A stretch of 64,000 nucleotides of DNA. Source: Arthrobacter sp. PAMC25284. GTDB taxonomy: Bacteria; Actinomycetota; Actinomycetes; Actinomycetales; Micrococcaceae. Location: positions 2,666,001 to 2,730,000 of the forward strand of contig NZ_CP080382.1 in NCBI RefSeq assembly GCF_019443425.1, written 5' to 3'. Shown here piece by piece: positions 1 through 9,366 of the stretch (position 1 is its first letter; each line of letters opens with the position of its first letter). The translations under genes were made by a program, and so were the position numbers. The notes beneath the pieces are model-generated. The model was not told the DNA's origin, ran no database searches, and saw nothing but the letters and a program-made list of their open reading frames with translations.

Positions 1-1514
1 CTACGGCATCTCGCCGCTGGTCTCGGCTTTCAGCACGGGCGCCGGAAACGTGGTCCAGTTCCTCGTCAGCAACGGCCTCCTGCCGCTGACCAGCATCTTT
101 ATCGAACCGGCCAAGGTGCTCTTCCTGAACAACGCCATCAACCACGGCGTTCTCACCCCGCTGGGCGTCCAGCAGTCGCTGGAGCAGGGCAAGTCCATCC
201 TGTTTCTCCTCGAGGCCAATCCCGGCCCGGGCCTGGGCATCCTGCTCGCCTACATGTTCTTCGGCCGTGGCATCGCCAAGGGTTCTGCCCCCGGTGCCGC
301 CATCATCCACTTCTTCGGTGGCATCCACGAAATCTACTTCCCGTACGTACTGATGCGCCCGCTGCTGATCCTCGCGGCGATCGCGGGCGGTATGACTGGA
401 GTCGCGACGCTGGCCGTCACCAACGCAGGCCTCGTGGCTCCGGCAGCTCCGGGATCCATCATTGCTGTACTCGCCCAGACCAGCCGGGACAGCTACCTCG
501 GTGTCATCCTCTCCGTCCTGCTGGCAACAACCGTGTCCTTCCTGGTCGCGTCGGTGATCCTCAAGACGGGCAAGGTCTCGAGTGAGGACGAACTCCACGA
601 GGCAACCGCCAAGATGGAAGGAATGAAGGGCAAGAAGAGCTCCGTTTCCTCCGCCCTGGTCGGCGGCGGCGGGGTGGCTGTTATGGCCGGCCCGATCCGC
701 AACATTGTGTTTGCCTGCGACGCCGGCATGGGTTCCAGCGCCATGGGCGCAACGGTTCTGCGCAACAAGATCAAGGCGGCCGGATTCCCGGACGTCAAGG
801 TCACCAACTCTGCGATCGCCAGCCTCACCGACACGTATGACGTTGTGATCACTCATCAGGATCTGACCGAAAGGGCCAAACCCCTGACGAGCCAGGCACT
901 GCACTACTCGGTGGACAACTTCATGAGCAGCCCGCGCTACGACGAAGTGGTGGAGCTCGTCCAGCACAGCAACACCGCTGGTGCGCAAGAATCGGCTCCG
1001 GCCGCCGGCGCGGCGGCTGCGACTGAACCGGCAACCGGTGGCGCGCACGTGGCCCCGGCAGCTGACGCTGACGGCGGCCCCCGCCGGCATCCTCGTGGCC
1101 GAGAGCGTTGTCCTGAACGGCACCGCAACCACGCGGGACCAGGCGATCGATGAGGCCGGCCAGCTCCTGCTGGACCGCGGCGCCGTCGACTCCGGGTACC
1201 TGGACGCCATGCACGAGCGGGAGGAATCCGTGTCAACGTACATGGGCAGCTACCTCGCGATCCCGCACGGCACCAACGCGGCCAAGGACCACATCCTGAA
1301 GTCCGCAGTCTCCGTGATCCGTTACCCCCAGGGCATCGACTGGAACGGCAAGGAGGTCAAGTTCGTTGTTGGCGTCGCCGGCATCAACAACGAACACCTG
1401 CACATCCTGTCCTCCATCGCCAAGGTGTTCACCAGCAAGGAACAGGTCGCCCAGCTTGAGGCGGCAACCACCGTCGAGGAAGTCCTGGATCTCTTCGGAA
1501 AGGTGAATTCATAG
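1..1514 (+). CDS. mtlA: Mannitol PTS permease, EIICBA (5' partial, frameshifted)
   Basis: Phosphorylates and imports mannitol as mannitol-1-phosphate at the membrane. The frame is open from base 2, so the start lies upstream. The EIIC part shows the family signature [13 protein letters not shown] (about 320-360). EIIB follows with [12 protein letters not shown], phospho-Cys codon 716-718. After an Ala/Pro linker, EIIA shows [12 protein letters not shown] with phospho-His codon 1266-1268. The reading frame changes in the linker. Dropping one C from the C5 run at 1078-1082 gives one continuous IICBA protein ([19 protein letters not shown]). Without that correction, IICB ends at 1153 and IIA overlaps it in another frame. 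A natural split is possible but less likely. The mtlD start overlaps the stop codon, so the two are one operon. Confidence 0.9.
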
Positions 1515-2662
1515 TGAAGGCAGTCCACTTTGGGGCCGGAAACATCGGGCGTGGATTCGTGGGCCTGCTGCTGCACGAAGCTGGCTATGAGGTGGTGTTC
1601 GCCGACGTCGCGTCGGAGCTCATCGACCAGCTCGCCGCCGCGGACAGCTACCAGGTCCACGAGGTGGGCGAGCAGCCCGCCGTGCGCACGGTTGACAATT
1701 TCCGGGCCCTGAACTCCGGTAGCCAGGAGGCGGATGTCGTTGCGGAGATCGCGACGGCGGACATCGTCACCACCGCGGTCGGGCCGCACATCCTGAAGTT
1801 CGTGGCGCCCGTCATCGCCCGGGGCATCGCCGCCCGGGCGGCGGGTCTGCCGCCGCTGCAGGTGATGGCGTGTGAAAACGCCATCAACGCGACGGACCTC
1901 CTCAGGGCCGAAGTGGAGGGCCGTTGGGATACGGCCGTTGGTTCCCTTGCCGGGGCGGCCGTGTTTGCCAACACGGCAGTGGACCGGATTGTGCCCAACC
2001 AGGCGCCGGGACAGGGGCTCGACGTGACCGTGGAGACCTTCTATGAGTGGGTCATCGACCGCACTCCGTTCGCGGGCCATGCACCGGTTATCCCGGGCGC
2101 GACCTTCGTGGACGAGCTGGGGCCGTACATTGAGCGCAAGCTGTTCACGGTCAATACGGGGCACGCCTCGGCGGCCTACTTCGGTTTCGAGGCCGGGCTG
2201 GAGAAGATTTCCGATGCCATGGCCGATCAGGATGTCGCCGCCGATGTGCGCGCTGTCCTGGACGAAACCAAGGAACTGCTGGTCGCGAAGCATGGCTTCA
2301 ACCGGGACGAGCAGGAAGCGTATGTGCAGAAGATCCTTGGCCGCTTCACGAATCCGCACCTGCCGGACACGGTGAACCGGGTGGGGCGCGCCCCGCTGCG
2401 CAAGCTGAGCCGGAACGAGCGGTTCATCGGCCCTGCCGCTGAGCTGGCTGAGCGGGGAATTGTCCCGGAGGCGCTGCTGGGCGCCATGGCCGCCGCGCTG
2501 CGCTTCAACGATCCGGCAGACGCAGAGGCCGTTGAGCTCGGCAAGATCCTGGCCGAATCCAGCGCGGAAGAGGCCACGGCGAAGATTACTGGCCTGGCGG
2601 CGGAACATCCGCTCTTCCCGGCCGTGCGGAGCCTGGTCCAGGAGCGGCAGACCGAATCCTGA
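1514..2662 (+). CDS. mtlD: Mannitol-1-phosphate 5-dehydrogenase
   Basis: Oxidises mannitol-1-phosphate to fructose-6-phosphate with NAD in the cytoplasm, the step after MtlA import. The protein is 382 aa, normal for the family. An N-terminal Rossmann motif GAGNIGRG lies at residues 7-14. The polyol dehydrogenase catalytic motif KLFTVNTGH (Lys, Asn, His) is in the C-terminal half. The GTG start overlaps the mtlA TAG stop by one base (TAGTG), with GGAAAGG upstream, which indicates translational coupling. A rho-independent terminator follows directly. Confidence 0.95.
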   Translation: MKAVHFGAGNIGRGFVGLLLHEAGYEVVFADVASELIDQLAAADSYQVHEVGEQPAVRTVDNFRALNSGSQEADVVAEIATADIVTTAVGPHILKFVAPVIARGIAARAAGLPPLQVMACENAINATDLLRAEVEGRWDTAVGSLAGAAVFANTAVDRIVPNQAPGQGLDVTVETFYEWVIDRTPFAGHAPVIPGATFVDELGPYIERKLFTVNTGHASAAYFGFEAGLEKISDAMADQDVAADVRAVLDETKELLVAKHGFNRDEQEAYVQKILGRFTNPHLPDTVNRVGRAPLRKLSRNERFIGPAAELAERGIVPEALLGAMAAALRFNDPADAEAVELGKILAESSAEEATAKITGLAAEHPLFPAVRSLVQERQTES

Positions 2663-2686
2663 GCTGACAACTGAACCACCACAAAG

Positions 2687-2719
2687 CCCGACGCCGGCAG
2701 TAACGGCGTCGGGTTTTTT
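2687..2719 (+). terminator. Intrinsic terminator of the mtl operon
   Basis: A perfect 10-bp stem (cccgacgccg 2687-2696, cggcgtcggg 2704-2713) with a 7-base loop is followed by six T. It lies 24 bases after the mtlD stop. Confidence 0.95.
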
Positions 2720-2772
2720 GGTGCCTCCGCGACGGGATTGCCTCCATTGGCCGGGCCCGCCGGTGTGCCGTG

Positions 2773-2805
2773 CGACGCCGACGGCGTGTCCCGCCGTCGG
2801 CGTCG
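2773..2805. terminator. 14-bp inverted repeat between convergent genes
   Basis: Perfect 14-bp arms at 2773-2786 and 2792-2805 enclose a 5-base loop. It lies just past the stop of the minus-strand exporter gene. No T run follows on either strand, so it is a strong hairpin of probable but unproven terminator function. Confidence 0.55.
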
Positions 2806-2811
2806 GAAGCC

Positions 2812-4476
2812 CTAGTGGGTCGGAACGGGCTCGGTGCCCGTCTGCTTTGCGGCTACCCTCGGGTCCGTGAGCTTCTTGTTCGGCAACGCGAAGCTGATCA
2901 GGAACGCGATGCCGGTGAGTACCGCCGCGGTGAGCATCACGGCGTCGATTGACTGGGCGAAACCCTCGATGATGGGGCGGGTCAGTACCGGGTTGGCCTG
3001 ATGGAGCCAGCTGGTGTCGTTGAGGGAGTCATTGCTGGCACCATTGTTGAAGAACTCATACAGTTTGGCGTTCGCGGGATCGGAGGCCACCGCCGGGTCC
3101 TTGAGGACGCTGAGGTACTCGGCGCTGGACATGGCCGATTTTATGCCGTCGGCGATCTTGCTGGCCGCCAGGCTGAACAGCATGGAGATGAACACGGCCG
3201 TGCCCACCGCCCCGCCCATGGAACGGAAAAACGCGGCGGAGGATGTGCCGACGCCCATGTCCTTGGCCGGGACGGAGACCTGCATCGCCAAGGTCAGCGG
3301 CTGCATGCAAAAACCCAGGCCCATGCCGAAGAACACTGCGATGAGCCCTGGAACCCAGAGGGCGGTATCCGCGCCGAGCGAGAGGCCCATGGCGACGGCG
3401 GCGCCGGTCAGGAGGGCCGTTCCCATGATGGGGAAGATCCGGTACGTTCCCGACGCCGAGATGGTGCGCCCTGCGGTAATGGAGCCGGTGAGGATGCCCG
3501 CGGTGAAGGTGATCATCATCAGACCCGCTTCGGTGGGGGTGAGGCCCTTGACCAGCTGCAGGTACATCGGGAGCATCGCGATTGCGCCGAACATGCCGAT
3601 GCCGATGATGAAGTTCAGGATTGAGGAGAGGCCGAACGTGATGTTCTGGAACAGGCGCAGCGGGATCAGCGCGTAATCCCCGGCTCGCTTTTCGGCCAGC
3701 AGGAACGCGATGATGCCTACGATGCCGAGACCGATGCAGGACAGGGTCGCCGGAGCGGTCCAGCCCCAGCTGCGGCCCTGCTCGGCGACGAGAAGCAGCG
3801 GCACGATTGCCAGAGTGATGGCCGCGGCACCCCAGTAGTCGATTTTCTGCTTCACGTGCTTCGCCGGCAGGTGAAGGTAGAGGAACACTACGGTCAGGGC
3901 GGCGAGGCCGATCGGCACGTTGATGAAAAAGACCCAGCGCCAGCCGTCGAAGCCGAGGATACTGGTGGAACCGGCGAAAGCGCCACCGATCACTGGGCCC
4001 AGGACAGAGGAGACGCCGAAGACGGACATGAAGTAGCCCTGGTACTTGGCCCGGTCCTTCAGTGCCACGATGTCGCCGATGATGGTCAGGGCGAGGGCCA
4101 GGAGGCCACCGGCGCCCATGCCCTGGATGCCGCGGGCGATGGCGAGCTCGGTCATCGAGTGGACCGAGCCTGCGTAGAGCGAACCGGCCAGGAAGATCAG
4201 GATCGCTGCCAGGTAGAGCGGGCGGCGGCCGAAGATGTCGCTGAGCTTGCCGTACAGCGGGGTGGTCACCGTGGAGGTGATGAGGTACGCCGTGGTGGCC
4301 CAGGCCTGCAGGGACAGCCCGTCAAGGTCGTTGGCAATGGTGTAGATCGAGGTGGAAACGATCGTCTGGTCCAGCGACGACAGGAACATGCCGAGCATAA
4401 GGCCCACCATGACAGTGATGGTCTGACGATGCGTCAAGACCTCTCCGGGGACTCGCGTGGCGGCGGTTTTGGACAT
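2812..4476 (-). CDS. DHA2-family (EmrB/QacA-type) MFS drug:H+ antiporter
   Basis: A membrane exporter of 554 aa, the length of 14-TM DHA2 pumps. The N-terminus shows the typical SSLDQTIVSTS, then QAWATTAYLIT, then GKLSDIFGRRPL (MFS motif A), and a glycine-rich motif C region around RGIQGMGAGG and GVSSVLGPVIGG. About 14 hydrophobic segments are visible. Export of toxic compounds is inferred from the family; the substrate cannot be read from sequence. A perfect inverted repeat (4511-4537) sits just upstream, suggesting repression by a MarR or TetR protein. The ATG start has a GAAGGA-type site upstream. Confidence 0.9.
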   Translation of the reverse strand: MSKTAATRVPGEVLTHRQTITVMVGLMLGMFLSSLDQTIVSTSIYTIANDLDGLSLQAWATTAYLITSTVTTPLYGKLSDIFGRRPLYLAAILIFLAGSLYAGSVHSMTELAIARGIQGMGAGGLLALALTIIGDIVALKDRAKYQGYFMSVFGVSSVLGPVIGGAFAGSTSILGFDGWRWVFFINVPIGLAALTVVFLYLHLPAKHVKQKIDYWGAAAITLAIVPLLLVAEQGRSWGWTAPATLSCIGLGIVGIIAFLLAEKRAGDYALIPLRLFQNITFGLSSILNFIIGIGMFGAIAMLPMYLQLVKGLTPTEAGLMMITFTAGILTGSITAGRTISASGTYRIFPIMGTALLTGAAVAMGLSLGADTALWVPGLIAVFFGMGLGFCMQPLTLAMQVSVPAKDMGVGTSSAAFFRSMGGAVGTAVFISMLFSLAASKIADGIKSAMSSAEYLSVLKDPAVASDPANAKLYEFFNNGASNDSLNDTSWLHQANPVLTRPIIEGFAQSIDAVMLTAAVLTGIAFLISFALPNKKLTDPRVAAKQTGTEPVPTH

Positions 4477-4510
4477 GGCTGCTCCAGAAGGAAGAAGAGG
4501 GAAAAAAGCG

Positions 4511-4537
4511 AAGATAGTTGCTTTCAGTAACTATCTT
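4511..4537. promoter_or_regulatory. Palindromic operator candidate before the MFS exporter
   Basis: Perfect 9-bp arms aagatagtt (4511-4519) and aactatctt (4529-4537) are separated by 9 bases. The element is AT-rich in a GC-rich genome and 35 bases upstream of the exporter start. This is the usual form of a MarR/TetR operator; which regulator binds is unknown. Confidence 0.6.
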
Positions 4538-4606
4538 AGTTGATCGTTTATTCCCGGCGCCAGATATTTCATTCGATTGCCGCCTGCCGGACGTCCCGGG
4601 CTTTCT

Positions 4607-5683
4607 CTAGCAGGGCTTCCACGACTTGCCGCCGGGAGCGTAGCATCGTGGCCCTGTGTATCCGGGGTAGGGGTTCGGCGCCGCAGGGGGCACGTAGGCA
4701 GGGGGCACGTAGGCGGGCGGCACGTACGCCGGCGGAACGTAAGGGGCAGGTACGGGCGGCAGGTTGCGGATACGTTCGGCCTCTGCGGCCGCGGCCGCTG
4801 CGGCAGTTGCCTGGCGGGCAGCTTCCTCGGCCTGGCGGGACGCCTCGGCTGCCGCTGCGTCCGCGAGTTCTTGTTTCTTCGCTGCTATGGCGTCCTGATG
4901 CCCCACACCTGACGAGGCTGCGGCGTCCAGCCGATCCACGAGCACAGCCAATTGCGCCGGTTTATAGGCTGCCCAGTGCGCCCGGTCCTTCGTTGTCGCC
5001 GCGGACTTGAGGGCACTGATCGTCGCCAGCGCAGCCACCAGGCCGGCGTGGCGCTGATCGAGGTCAGCGGCAGCATCGGACAGTGGCGCGGCCACGATCG
5101 CTTCGATGGCGTCCGCTGCCGAGCCTACCTGCTGCGCCGGAAGACACGGGATGTCGGCCGAGTTCAGGCCGGTGCCCGCGGTCCGGGACTCAGCAAAGGC
5201 TTCCTCCACCGGTGGATAGAACTTCTTGTTGGGCTCGATCAGCACCGGAACTCCGAGCCCGAGCCGGGCGACCTCTGCGTTGACGAGGGTTCCGTCCGGG
5301 CTGAAGACGCCAGCCAGGGTTCGGCCGTATTTGTCCAGTGGCTCGACGTCCAGCTCAAGCCTGACCTTCGAGCCGACAGGCAAGAGCCCTTCGAGGCCTT
5401 TCGTCGCTTCCGGGCCCAGGCACTCCACCGGCACCTGAGGATCCTTGGTTTCGGGTGAATCCACGTTAAGAAGGCGGATGGTTGTCGGTTCGCCATCGAC
5501 GGCGGCTTCGAAGGTATCGCCGTCGATTACGCGAAGCACGGTGGCCAGGCCCGCATCCTTGTTCGTTGCACTCGGTCCACCGCCTGTTCCGTTGGCGGTA
5601 CAGGCGGTGAGGGCGAAGGCGGCGACGATGACAAGGCTAATCGCCCGGGCGCGGGCAATGCGGGCTGGTGCGGGTGACAACAA
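4607..5683 (-). CDS. Thermonuclease-like (SNase) lipoprotein with Pro-rich repeat tail
   Basis: Probably a secreted, membrane-anchored nuclease of 358 aa. A signal peptide ends in lipobox LTAC (Cys28). The SNase domain (about 47-160) has Ca ligands around DGD (54-56), Arg70, Glu78 (RLLNVDSPE) and Arg121 (YGRTLA), matching the staphylococcal nuclease catalytic Arg-Glu-Arg set. An Ala/Glu-rich, probably coiled region follows (about 250-305), then four PPAYV units, then a Cys-containing tail YTGPRCYAPGGKSWKPC seen on other actinobacterial exported proteins. The TTG start follows a GGGGGGA site. The catalytic set is complete, so activity is plausible. Confidence 0.85.
   Translation of the reverse strand: MLSPAPARIARARAISLVIVAAFALTACTANGTGGGPSATNKDAGLATVLRVIDGDTFEAAVDGEPTTIRLLNVDSPETKDPQVPVECLGPEATKGLEGLLPVGSKVRLELDVEPLDKYGRTLAGVFSPDGTLVNAEVARLGLGVPVLIEPNKKFYPPVEEAFAESRTAGTGLNSADIPCLPAQQVGSAADAIEAIVAAPLSDAAADLDQRHAGLVAALATISALKSAATTKDRAHWAAYKPAQLAVLVDRLDAAASSGVGHQDAIAAKKQELADAAAAEASRQAEEAARQATAAAAAAAEAERIRNLPPVPAPYVPPAYVPPAYVPPAYVPPAAPNPYPGYTGPRCYAPGGKSWKPC
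4686..4745. repeat. 15-bp tandem repeat x4 encoding PPAYV
   Basis: Units at 4686-4700, 4701-4715, 4716-4730 and 4731-4745, partly diverged. Each encodes one PPAYV unit near the C-terminus of the SNase lipoprotein, probably a cell-wall-spanning linker. Confidence 0.85.
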
Positions 5684-5884
5684 GATGTATTCCCCCCAAG
5701 GAATGAATGAGTGCGGCGTGTTTGGTCCGGACGTTCACAGTAGACAGTACTGTGCCGCCGCAGCCCTGGAATTACTCCGCGGCCGGCCGGCCGCCTGACG
5801 TATAGTGGACTGGAATTGCCACCCGGAGTGCCGAGCAGGATTTCTCTTGGCCGCCCAGAAAAAACTACCCCCGGAACGCCGCTG

Positions 5885-6472
5885 ATGAAAGAATTCCATT
5901 CAGACCTTCCACCGATGGCCCCCGCCCCCACCCTCCCCCGGCAGCGGCTGCGCTACCTGCGGATCCTCGAGGTTGCCGCGGGAGTCGCCCGCAAGGGGCT
6001 CGACTCAGTGGTGCTTTCTGAGGTGGCAGCCAAAGCGGATGTTCCGTTGGGTACCCTCTACCGGTATTTCCCGTCCGCACCCCAGCTCATGCTGGCCCTT
6101 TACCGCAAACAACTTGGGGACCTGCACGAAGGAAGTCTTTCCGCCGCGGGCAAGGCTCCGGCCCATGCGCTGACCGGCGTTGCCATGGAGATCTTCCATA
6201 TGCGCCTCATGCAGCCGGCCGTAGAGCAGTGCCTGACCCGGGCCGTGTACATCAAGGATGCGGACACCACGAAGCTGCTCCGTGAGATTGATGCCGCGGC
6301 CGAGAAAGCCGTCACGGCGGCAAGCGGCGATGCCGCGGTGTCCCGCGTTGTGTTGCTGGCCGTCACCGGGCTGGTCCAGGCGGTCCGTTGCCGCCGGCTT
6401 TCCCTCTTCGAGGCGGAAGAGGACCTGAAGAGGGCCTGCTCATTACTGGCACGGACAGGCGGGACCGCGTAG
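5885..6472 (+). CDS. TetR-family transcriptional regulator
   Basis: A DNA-binding repressor of about 195 aa from the chosen ATG. The HTH segment includes LSEVAAKADVPLGTLYRYFPS, very close to the KstR-type TetR helix 3 (GTLYRYFPS). The C-terminal ligand domain is helical and divergent, so the inducer is unknown. The frame is open upstream to a TTG at 5816, just after a TATAGT box (5801-5806), so a longer or near-leaderless start is possible. The extra 23 residues look unconserved. No obvious target gene adjoins it on the same strand. Confidence 0.85.
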   Translation: MKEFHSDLPPMAPAPTLPRQRLRYLRILEVAAGVARKGLDSVVLSEVAAKADVPLGTLYRYFPSAPQLMLALYRKQLGDLHEGSLSAAGKAPAHALTGVAMEIFHMRLMQPAVEQCLTRAVYIKDADTTKLLREIDAAAEKAVTAASGDAAVSRVVLLAVTGLVQAVRCRRLSLFEAEEDLKRACSLLARTGGTA

Positions 6473-6524
6473 CCGATCTGGGCCAGGGCGCCGGGCTTCC
6501 GGTCGCCGGTCCTAGACTGGGGTC

Positions 6525-7025
6525 ATGAATTCCGAGACCGTCGTGACGGTGATTTGCGGCGTGGCCATTGTGGTGGGCGTGGCGGGGACCGTCATCCCCG
6601 TCCTCCCTGGCAGTATTCTGATCGGGCTGAGCCTGCTGGTCTGGGCGCTGTGGGGCGGTGCCGGAACAACCGGTTGGGTGGTGTTCGGGATTGGCCTGGT
6701 CTTCGTTCTCGCCGGAATGGCCGCCGGCGCGGTCCTGACCGGCCGAAAACTTAAGCAGCACAGCATCCCAGGCCGCTCCGTTCTGGCAGGGCTCGTCCTG
6801 GGGGTGGCCGGGATGTTTGTTCTCCCCGTCGTTGGACTGTTCGTGGGGTTTGCCGCAGGACTTCTGTTGAGCGAACTCTGGCGTACCCGCGCCGTGCGGA
6901 AGGCGCTGGCGTCCAGCTGGGCAGCGCTGAAAGCTACCGGGCTTGGCATAATCGCCGAATTCGGACTCGCCTGCCTCGCCGCCAGCACCTGGTTGATCGG
7001 ACTGTGGGTGGCGGCGGCCACTTAG
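6525..7025 (+). CDS. DUF456 family membrane protein
   Basis: A 166-aa integral membrane protein with about four or five hydrophobic segments rich in Gly/Ala/Val (for example GVAGTVIPVLPGSILIG). The TVIPxLPG segment is characteristic of DUF456. Function of the family is not established; some members have been proposed to be glycine-zipper-type small transporters or channels. A TAGACT box at 6513-6518 lies exactly six bases before the ATG with no ribosome binding site, indicating a leaderless transcript. Confidence 0.85.
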   Translation: MNSETVVTVICGVAIVVGVAGTVIPVLPGSILIGLSLLVWALWGGAGTTGWVVFGIGLVFVLAGMAAGAVLTGRKLKQHSIPGRSVLAGLVLGVAGMFVLPVVGLFVGFAAGLLLSELWRTRAVRKALASSWAALKATGLGIIAEFGLACLAASTWLIGLWVAAAT

Positions 7026-7080
7026 CCCGTCCGTCCCGGGCGTTCGGCCACTGTGCTCCATCAGCATCTAGCATGGATGG

Positions 7081-8070
7081 ATGAGCGCCGGACCTCCATC
7101 CGTACCAAAACCCTCTGTCCCGTACCGCGACACCCGCGACCTGACGCCCTTCCGCAAGACCGTGGTGCGGACGCCGGTACGCGATGCCGCCGAAGGGGTG
7201 GGTGGACTGGTCTCGGAAATTCTGGGCGCGCGGATCCGCGGCACGCTCTTTGCGGAGGGCGGTCCGCCGAGGCTTGGGAAAGTGGCCGGGAGGACGCCGG
7301 GAAAGACTGCCAAAGCGGTGCATGCCGCCATCTTCGGCAGCACCGACCCGGACCGGCTGATCGCGCTGGCGCGGGCATCCCCGGGCTGGGCCGGCCTCTG
7401 CTACGTTATGGCCGGCCTGCTGGCCTACACGCACCAGGAGCACCTGCGCGCGTCCGTGCTGTTGCAGCGTGGCCTGTCTATCAGGAACGACGACGATGCC
7501 CACCGCTATGCCGCCGAGTACCTGTCCGGTGTTGTCACCCGGGTATGGGTGGCGGAGCGGATCGAGGTTCCCGTGCTGTTCGGAGACGAAGCCATATTTC
7601 TGGCGCTGGCTCACTCGTTGCGGGAGACCGGTCAGGCGGAGGCGGCCCTGACGACGCTGGCCGGACTGCCGCCGTCGTTGCCGATGGCTTTGTCGCGTTG
7701 TTCGATTGCAGCAGAGCTGGGGCGGGACGCCGAGGTGGTCGCCGACACCGAAGGCCTGCTCAACGGCGACGACCTCTCGGCGGCGCTTCTGCTCGTGCGG
7801 GTCCGTTCGCTGCGCCGGCTCGGGCGGCTCTATGCAGCGCGGGGGGCGCTGCAGGAAGTCCTGCGCCGCCGGAAAACTGATTTCTCGCTGCGCAGCGAAG
7901 CCCTGACAGAACGCACCCTGTTATTGCTGGACAGCGGACGGCAGACGCTGAACCCGAGGGACTGGCAGCACCGGAAACCGTCGCAACAGAAGACTGTCGA
8001 GAACATCCGTAAGGACGCGGAAATGCACGAGTTGTGGGACCGGGAATACGGACGGGCCGACGACGGCTGA
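7081..8070 (+). CDS. Hypothetical protein with TPR-like helical C-terminal half
   Basis: A 329-aa cytoplasmic protein with no signal or membrane segment. The N-terminal about 80 residues are basic and proline-rich. From about 95 on, Ala/Leu/Arg-rich helices recur (LAYTHQEHLRASVLLQRGL, LLLVRVRSLRRLGRLYAARGAL) with TPR-like spacing. No enzyme motif is seen. A TAGCAT box at 7069-7074 is six bases before the ATG, implying a leaderless mRNA. I do not recognise a function. Confidence 0.7.
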   Translation: MSAGPPSVPKPSVPYRDTRDLTPFRKTVVRTPVRDAAEGVGGLVSEILGARIRGTLFAEGGPPRLGKVAGRTPGKTAKAVHAAIFGSTDPDRLIALARASPGWAGLCYVMAGLLAYTHQEHLRASVLLQRGLSIRNDDDAHRYAAEYLSGVVTRVWVAERIEVPVLFGDEAIFLALAHSLRETGQAEAALTTLAGLPPSLPMALSRCSIAAELGRDAEVVADTEGLLNGDDLSAALLLVRVRSLRRLGRLYAARGALQEVLRRRKTDFSLRSEALTERTLLLLDSGRQTLNPRDWQHRKPSQQKTVENIRKDAEMHELWDREYGRADDG

Positions 8071-8160
8071 GATCCCGGACCCGCCGTTCCCAGCTTCACC
8101 TGGCGAATACACGTAGCCGGTACCCTTGCGGGGTGCCGTGGGCGGGGGTAGAACCAAGGC

Positions 8161-8517
8161 ATGAAGGATGCAGCGGTGCGCTGGATGCAGCACTACATCA
8201 CGGCCTGGCGGTCTAATGATCCGGAAGATATCCGCTCCCTGTTCACGCCGGACGCCATGTATGCGACGAGCCCGAATGAGCCCGAACCGTGGCGCGGCCG
8301 GGAGCAGATCGTGGAGCACTGGCTGGCCGCGCGCGACGAGCCCGATGAGTGGACCTTCGAATGGAAGCTGCTGGGGGTGGACGGCGGAAGGGCCTTTGTG
8401 CAGGGTGTCACCCGCTACCGCGGCACAGGCCGAAGCTACGACAACCTGTGGGTCGTCCAGCTCACGGGCGACGGCAGGGCCTCATCATTCACCGAGTGGT
8501 TCATGCCCCGGAGTTAG
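8161..8517 (+). CDS. SnoaL-like / NTF2-fold small protein
   Basis: A 118-aa single-domain protein of the NTF2/SnoaL superfamily: N-terminal helix (WMQHYITAWRSNDPEDIRSLFTPDA), a GREQIVEHW segment, and a terminal beta pattern ending in FTEWFM. The family contains isomerases, cyclases and many uncharacterised members; no substrate can be assigned. TAGAAC at 8149-8154 lies six bases from the ATG, so the mRNA may be leaderless. Confidence 0.8.
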   Translation: MKDAAVRWMQHYITAWRSNDPEDIRSLFTPDAMYATSPNEPEPWRGREQIVEHWLAARDEPDEWTFEWKLLGVDGGRAFVQGVTRYRGTGRSYDNLWVVQLTGDGRASSFTEWFMPRS

Positions 8518-8568
8518 CCCGCTGCCGGCCGGCGCCCGCCAGCGGTCACGGCTTCCCACCGTCGTACG

Positions 8569-9250
8569 TCAGCCGGCCGTCAAGGCCGCGATGTGTGAAA
8601 CGGACGCGCCAAACGCAGGAATCAGTTGCTCCGAGAGGAGCACCGCGCCGAGCAGCAGCATGATGATGCCGCTGGCCAGCGTGACCCGGCGGGCGGCGCC
8701 GGGCCTGGAATGGAGCAGCTTCCGGGACAGCAGCGCCACGCAGCTGTAGATGACGGCCGCGAGCAGAACAAATGTCATACCCAGCAGCCCGGACTGGACC
8801 GGCACGGGAAGGGCAGCGTCGGCGCTGACGAACTGCGGCACCAGAGCCACGAAAAACAGCAGGCCCTTGGGATTAATCCCGCTGACACCCACGCCCTGCA
8901 GGAAGATCCGCGCTTGGCTCGCGGAAGCCGCGGCTGGCACTCCGCCCGTCCCCGCGCTGAAGCTGGCTCCACGCCAGGAGCGGACGGTGCTGAAGCCGAG
9001 CCACAGCAGGTAGACGGCGCCGGCCCGCGGTCAGCCAGCCCAGGACACCCGGTACGCCGGTAAGCAGTGCCGCCAGCCCGAGCACCATGAGTGCGGTGTG
9101 GATGACGTAGCCGCCGCACAGTCCGGCAACGGCGGGGGCGAAGCTGCATTGCCTCAGCCCGGCTGCGATCGAATAAGCCCAGTCGACACCCGGTGTGCAG
9201 GCCAGCGCGACGGCGACGACCAGGAAGGCGAGGTACAGCTGAGGGTTCAC
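8569..9250 (-). CDS. LysE/RhtB-family amino-acid exporter (frameshifted)
   Basis: An exporter of amino acids or related metabolites; about 226 aa once repaired, normal for LysE/RhtB. The GTG start (9250) has GGAG about 7 bases upstream. The N-terminal part carries the family start (FLVVAVALACTPGVDW, GLCGGYVIHTALMVLGLAALL). The frame then breaks at about 9020-9026, where one base appears to be extra. Removing it reads LTAGGAVYLLWLG and joins the C-terminal part (GVGVSGINPKGLLFFVALVPQF). It is divergent from an Lrp/AsnC gene, the usual arrangement in which the regulator controls the exporter. Confidence 0.8.
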
Positions 9251-9366
9251 GGCGGGCTCCAGGGCTTCGGCGCCCCGAGTGGGCACAAAGAAGACTCTAG
9301 GCAAATAGGCCCCACAAGTGTTCCCTCATTTACTGCTGAAATGCTCAATGCCGGTAAGATTATTGC

